Assembly (NCBI GenBank): GCA_949825025.1
Contig: OX463781.1
Coordinates: 41,962,969-42,026,968, forward strand
From: Siphlonurus alternatus
Lineage: Eukaryota; Arthropoda; Insecta; Ephemeroptera; Siphlonuridae
Direction of reading: 5' to 3'
Length of the DNA: 64,000 bases
Shown: in pieces, positions 60,194 to 64,000 of the stretch
Position numbering within the stretch: position 1 is the stretch's first letter
Layout of the letters: the number at the start of each line of letters is the position of its first letter
The notes under the pieces: generated by a model
The model's database searches: none
Seen by the model: the letters and a program-made list of their open reading frames with translations, nothing else
What the model was told of the DNA's origin: nothing
Program-made: the position numbers and the translations under genes

Positions 60194-61149
60194 AACAATT
60201 TCTTCGACTACAATAGCAATATAATTATATCAGAGAAACTTATATGATGTTGGTATGAGGTTCTATTTTGGTCCACCTTAATTAGTGTTAAAGTTATCTC
60301 AATCTCTCAATCAACCGAACACTATGTTATCCGAGCTAACGATACAGCTTGTAGGGGGAAATCGAGCGAGTGAAGCAGGCTGTTGATGAAATAACTTGTC
60401 TTAGGAGGTGGTGGTTACCCGGGCAGAAACGAGAGCAGGGTTCGATCTCTCTCTCTCTCTCTCTCTCTTGACAACGTGAAATTCTACTTCACTATAAGAA
60501 GAGAGCAGAATGACAGAGAAGGCGGTTTTCTGTCACTCGATCGTAAGAAGCTGTATGATAGTTTGAAGAGCTCCATTGGGAATAAAAAGTTTATATCTAT
60601 ACTCTTGAGACCACGTGAAAAAGTCAAGTTTTAGATAGAGATAAAAAAATGTTAGATTGCATTGAAATTTCAATTTCTTGGAAGCTATATTAACTACCAT
60701 CTTGTATAAGCAAAACGTGCTATCCAATAGCTTTAGTTTACAACAATTATTACATTGTTTTCTATGTAAGTATGTTACTTATATGTTATATCTTATATGG
60801 AATAAGTAAATTGATATATAGGTTGCTAATGGATTCTTCGTTCGTATCGTATGACATGGTAATGATATAATGATGTTATTGTACACCTCGGGACATCACA
60901 AATTTTATTTCTTCCTGATTTGTTAAAACTTAAACAGCAAGAAACAAATAGATGCCGAACTGATTTAATTTATGTGTAGATTATAAATTAAGATAAGTGC
61001 ATTCAAGCAACCTGGTCCTCCAATAAAATTATTAAAAATATTTTAATGTGTATCTTCTAGGTATTTTTCATTTTAATATATTTTAAATTCATACAAATAA
61101 ATTCACTCCTTACTTCTTCAAGTTTAGATATCTCAATTTTTTATTATTT
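60194..61149. other. No supported gene
   Basis: Mixed AT-rich DNA with a (CT)n run at 60446-60468. The preceding GGTTCGATCTC is box B-like, but no tRNA fold is apparent. Confidence 0.4.
60446..60468. repeat. Short (CT)n microsatellite
   Basis: A pure CT run of 23 bp. Confidence 0.95.
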
Positions 61150-61420
61150 TCTATTTTGTTATTTACAATGTTAGCTTACCACAGTATATTCTGCTATTGG
61201 CATAAGCATGGCATTCAAACTTAACAACAGTATTGCTATAAAAAAAACATTCGAATACGAGCGGCCATGGCCTAATTCAAACTTCCCGCCATTCGACATG
61301 TTATATATAGCTACAGGAAACCATGGAAACCTGTAGTAGGAAGTCCGGAACACTCTAAGGTGCACCTCCCGAATGCAGGGCACTTGTCTAAACCCCGGAG
61401 GGAAAAGTGGTGAAAATTAT
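61150..61420 (-). mobile_element. tRNA-derived SINE, head missing
   Basis: Homologous to the body of 37820-38300: GTGCACCTCCCGAATGCAGG, GGAAACCTGTAGTAGGAAGT and TTACAATGTTAGC are shared. The tRNA-like head is absent. It serves as the uninterrupted reference for the copy split by the hAT MITE. Confidence 0.65.
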
Positions 61421-62569
61421 TCTTAATTAATAATTAAAATTTAACGTATTTTTCTCGTTGAATTTTTTATTTCTTTTTGCAACTTATTTCATAACTTTTA
61501 TATAAATGTTATTTTTCTATTTTGCTACCACTTCAAAACATTAAATTGGATGATTTTCAGATATTTCTACCCCATGATTTTAGTTTTCAAGGAAAACATT
61601 TTATTTTTCAATTCTTTATCATTTTTGTACTTAAATAACTTTAAAGCTTTTTTATAAATTACAGTCAAGATTCGAGTGGATATCGTGTAGTCTGGCAGAA
61701 ATTTTTTTTTAAAAAAAATATATATTTTTATTTTGCTATCATTCCATACTAAAATTGAATGATTTCAGATATTTCCTTCGCGTGAAATATATTTTATTTG
61801 TCAAAAATACGTGTATAATAAAGTAAGAGAAAAATTCATTTCCACTTTTTCATACTTCTCTCTTTATGGAAATGTATTCTGGAGTGCTTGGTAAAGGATG
61901 CAAAATTTATTTATTTAAGGTTCTTATTTTGGCTTTGAATATTCATGAGGTAAAATATATTTTTTTTATATATATATTTGACGACATTTTATAAAAATTG
62001 GTTCTTTTACAGTTATTATATTTACGTTTAGTGGTACTTTAAAATAATTCTTTGAAGTCTCAAAAGGCACAGTGAACATTTCATTCCACTTATAGATTCA
62101 CCACTTCATGATTTATAAAATGTGTATTTTTATACAAAACCTTTTTTAATATGTTAATGCATTACAAAAATAAATTCATTTCTTTTGCTGTTTTATTTTA
62201 CTTACAAGTTATTGAAAGAATAATAATTTTTTATTTTAAATGCACTTCAATGTATATTTGTAACAAGTATTATGTATTAATACTTTGAGTTATTATATTT
62301 AAATATAAGCTTGCATATAATAATAAAATAATTCATTCGTGCCTTTGATAAAAATAGAATATTATTTTATAAATTGAGACTAAAAGCTATATAACATATA
62401 TTATAATATTCCTTGTGTTCAACGTATACTTGGTCTTTCATATCAAAGGAATAGAAAAAAAACTAGATAGTATAATAAAAAGCACTCGAGTAAGTTCAAA
62501 GAATATAATGCAACAAAAAGTTTTGGCGAGGTCGGGTTTGAACCCACCCTCCTTTTAGGTACTATCCTT
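61421..62569. other. AT-rich stretch, no gene seen
   Basis: No feature was recognised. A short hairpin, GTCGGGTTTGAACCCAC, at 62529-62545 resembles a T arm in isolation. Confidence 0.45.
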
Positions 62570-62745
62570 TTATTAAGAAAGGCGTCAAGAAGCATCACTA
62601 TCTCTGTACTTTCAATAAATTTTAATAATAATGCCTGGACTCTTAAAAAATCTGAAAAAAATCAGATCAGAGTAGCATAACTTTGGACCCTTTATCTATT
62701 TCTGCAATAGAAAATTTTGAGGTCGATACTCCATTATTGTAGAAT
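62570..62745. mobile_element. Long-TIR MITE, right half only
   Basis: Carries the complement-side module (AAAAAATCTGAAAAAAATCA, TATTTCTGCAATAGAAAATT) and the terminus GGTCGATACTCCATT. The left terminus is missing, so it is truncated. Confidence 0.6.
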
Positions 62746-64000
62746 TGTAATATAACACAATGGTGGTTTATGTCTGTTTTGTAAAACTGGATTATTAAAT
62801 CTTTCATGAGGCTGAAACAAAATATGTATTCATCACAATATTAGAAAGTATTCTATATACATATAGAACAAAAATCCATTAAAATTTATTTTCTAATATT
62901 TTCCGTAGTGTTTAAAATTATTTGACAATATTTTCAAGCTGTATTTTGAAAGTTGGCGCTTGCAAAGGAAATATTCTATTTGTAAAGATTTGTAACACAT
63001 GCAATGCTGTTAGTTAACGAGAAGATTCAATTCCAAAGAGACATTGATCTTGTGAAATGTTGTTGTTGGAATGTTTATGAAGCTCTGCAGGGGAGGAAAT
63101 TATGACGTGATGACACAGTCGTTGTTGTGCAATCAATTTTAATTAATCTTTATTATTTGAATTTCACGTCCGCTTCATTTTTGTTTGAATGTTTTTAATA
63201 AGCAAAACAAAAATCAATTATTATTTTCTTTAAATTTTAATTTTGAGAATATCCTTTCATAAAATACAATAACATTTAATATTTGAGCTTTAAATTAAAG
63301 CTATATACTATATGTATATTATATATAAAGACTTAATTGTGTTTATAATATTGTTTGTAAAGATTTGTGATGAAATATTAATACAAATTTGCTTCAAATA
63401 TAAAAATAATAATCACATAAATTAAGGCAGAAGAATAAATTTAATTATGAATTAAAGTCAGTAAATTAATATGTATGTTTTGTATGAAAGTTAACCAGTC
63501 GCTCTGGTTCTTTTAGTGCTATATAGATTTTCCACTTCTCAAAATAATTATTGCATGAGATCTAGCGTCCTTTTTTGTGGTACTAGAACCAAATGTCATT
63601 AAAAAAATATATAATATGCGTGTAAATTCAACTCACAATCAGTTTATAGTTCTGTAAGGTTCTAAGTTCTAAGGTTTTTATAATTAAACTCCCAGTGGGA
63701 AAAATTTAGTTTTTAATTAATGTTAGCTGGATAATGGAATTTATGTTTTATTTATTTTATTTAATATTATGTTTGTTAGCGTTCTATTACTTGTTTCTAT
63801 TATATAAATTTATATTTATTTAAATCACTTTGAAAGGTTAAAACGCTGCATTATTAGGTAAATATTTATTTTATGAGGAATGTGAAAAGAGTAAATATTT
63901 TATTTTAAATTGAAAATTCATGTCTAGAATAAATGCTAGAAAAAATGTAATGAATGTTCATGGATAGAACTCTAAATATTTCTATATAAAACTAATCTAT
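62746..64000. other. AT-rich stretch, no gene seen
   Basis: No supportable exon, repeat or RNA gene. An acceptor-like AAGCTCTGCAG at about 63090 is not followed by a convincing exon. Confidence 0.45.

Overview
This window looks like AT-rich, repeat-saturated nuclear DNA of an animal with long introns, most likely an invertebrate. I cannot name the species. The evidence is spliceosomal exon signals (pyrimidine/AG acceptors, GTAAGT and GTGAGC donors) around small GC-rich exons, long microsatellites, a 5S-rRNA-derived SINE, a tRNA-derived SINE, 3' ends of non-LTR retrotransposons, and many short inverted-repeat DNA transposons. There is no bacterial-type gene organisation, and I see no intact tRNA, rRNA or snRNA gene.

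Host coding content is very sparse. The three best exons are on the + strand: 1410-1492, 47510-47611 and 51810-51869. The first two each contain an ATG and end in phase 0 at a GTAAGT donor. The third starts in phase 0 after a TTACAG acceptor and ends in phase 0 at GTGAGC. The simplest model is one long + strand gene with alternative 5' exons (or an early part) joined to a shared exon, with introns of 4 to 50 kb. I do not recognise the protein. Weaker exon-like islands lie at 9524-9646 (+), 23849-23977 (-), 28113-28190 (-), 33064-33195 (+) and 40573-40770 (strand unclear).

Most of the rest is mobile DNA, often nested. 0.7-1.2 kb: a GC-rich TTAA-type MITE inside an older inverted-repeat element. 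4.1-6.8 kb: a TTAA-flanked palindromic MITE, a LINE 3' end, a Harbinger-like MITE, a SINE fragment and a long-TIR MITE. 9.8-14.6 kb: a composite inverted-repeat element holding a (TTTA)n block, a GC-rich MITE and a 2.2-kb near-perfect palindrome. 20-26 kb: 5S SINEs, a Tc1/mariner-type MITE and a TA-flanked palindrome. 31-38 kb: a hAT MITE, long-TIR MITE, 5S SINE, LINE tail, and a tRNA-SINE interrupted by a second hAT MITE. 44.3-46.0 kb: a 1.7-kb palindrome carrying tRNA-like modules. 51-54.6 kb: several nested MITEs around and after the third exon. 56.7-58.0 kb: a hAT element with a perfect 8-bp target duplication that still encodes the hAT C-terminal dimerisation region. 58.7-62.7 kb: further copies of the same families.

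I find no coherent new enzymatic or defence system. The unusual aspects are the density of palindromes and their nesting, reuse of one subterminal module under different termini, tRNA-like sequences inside a large palindrome, and many ETS-like (CCGGAAGT) and CRE-like (TGACGTCA) motifs delivered by MITEs.
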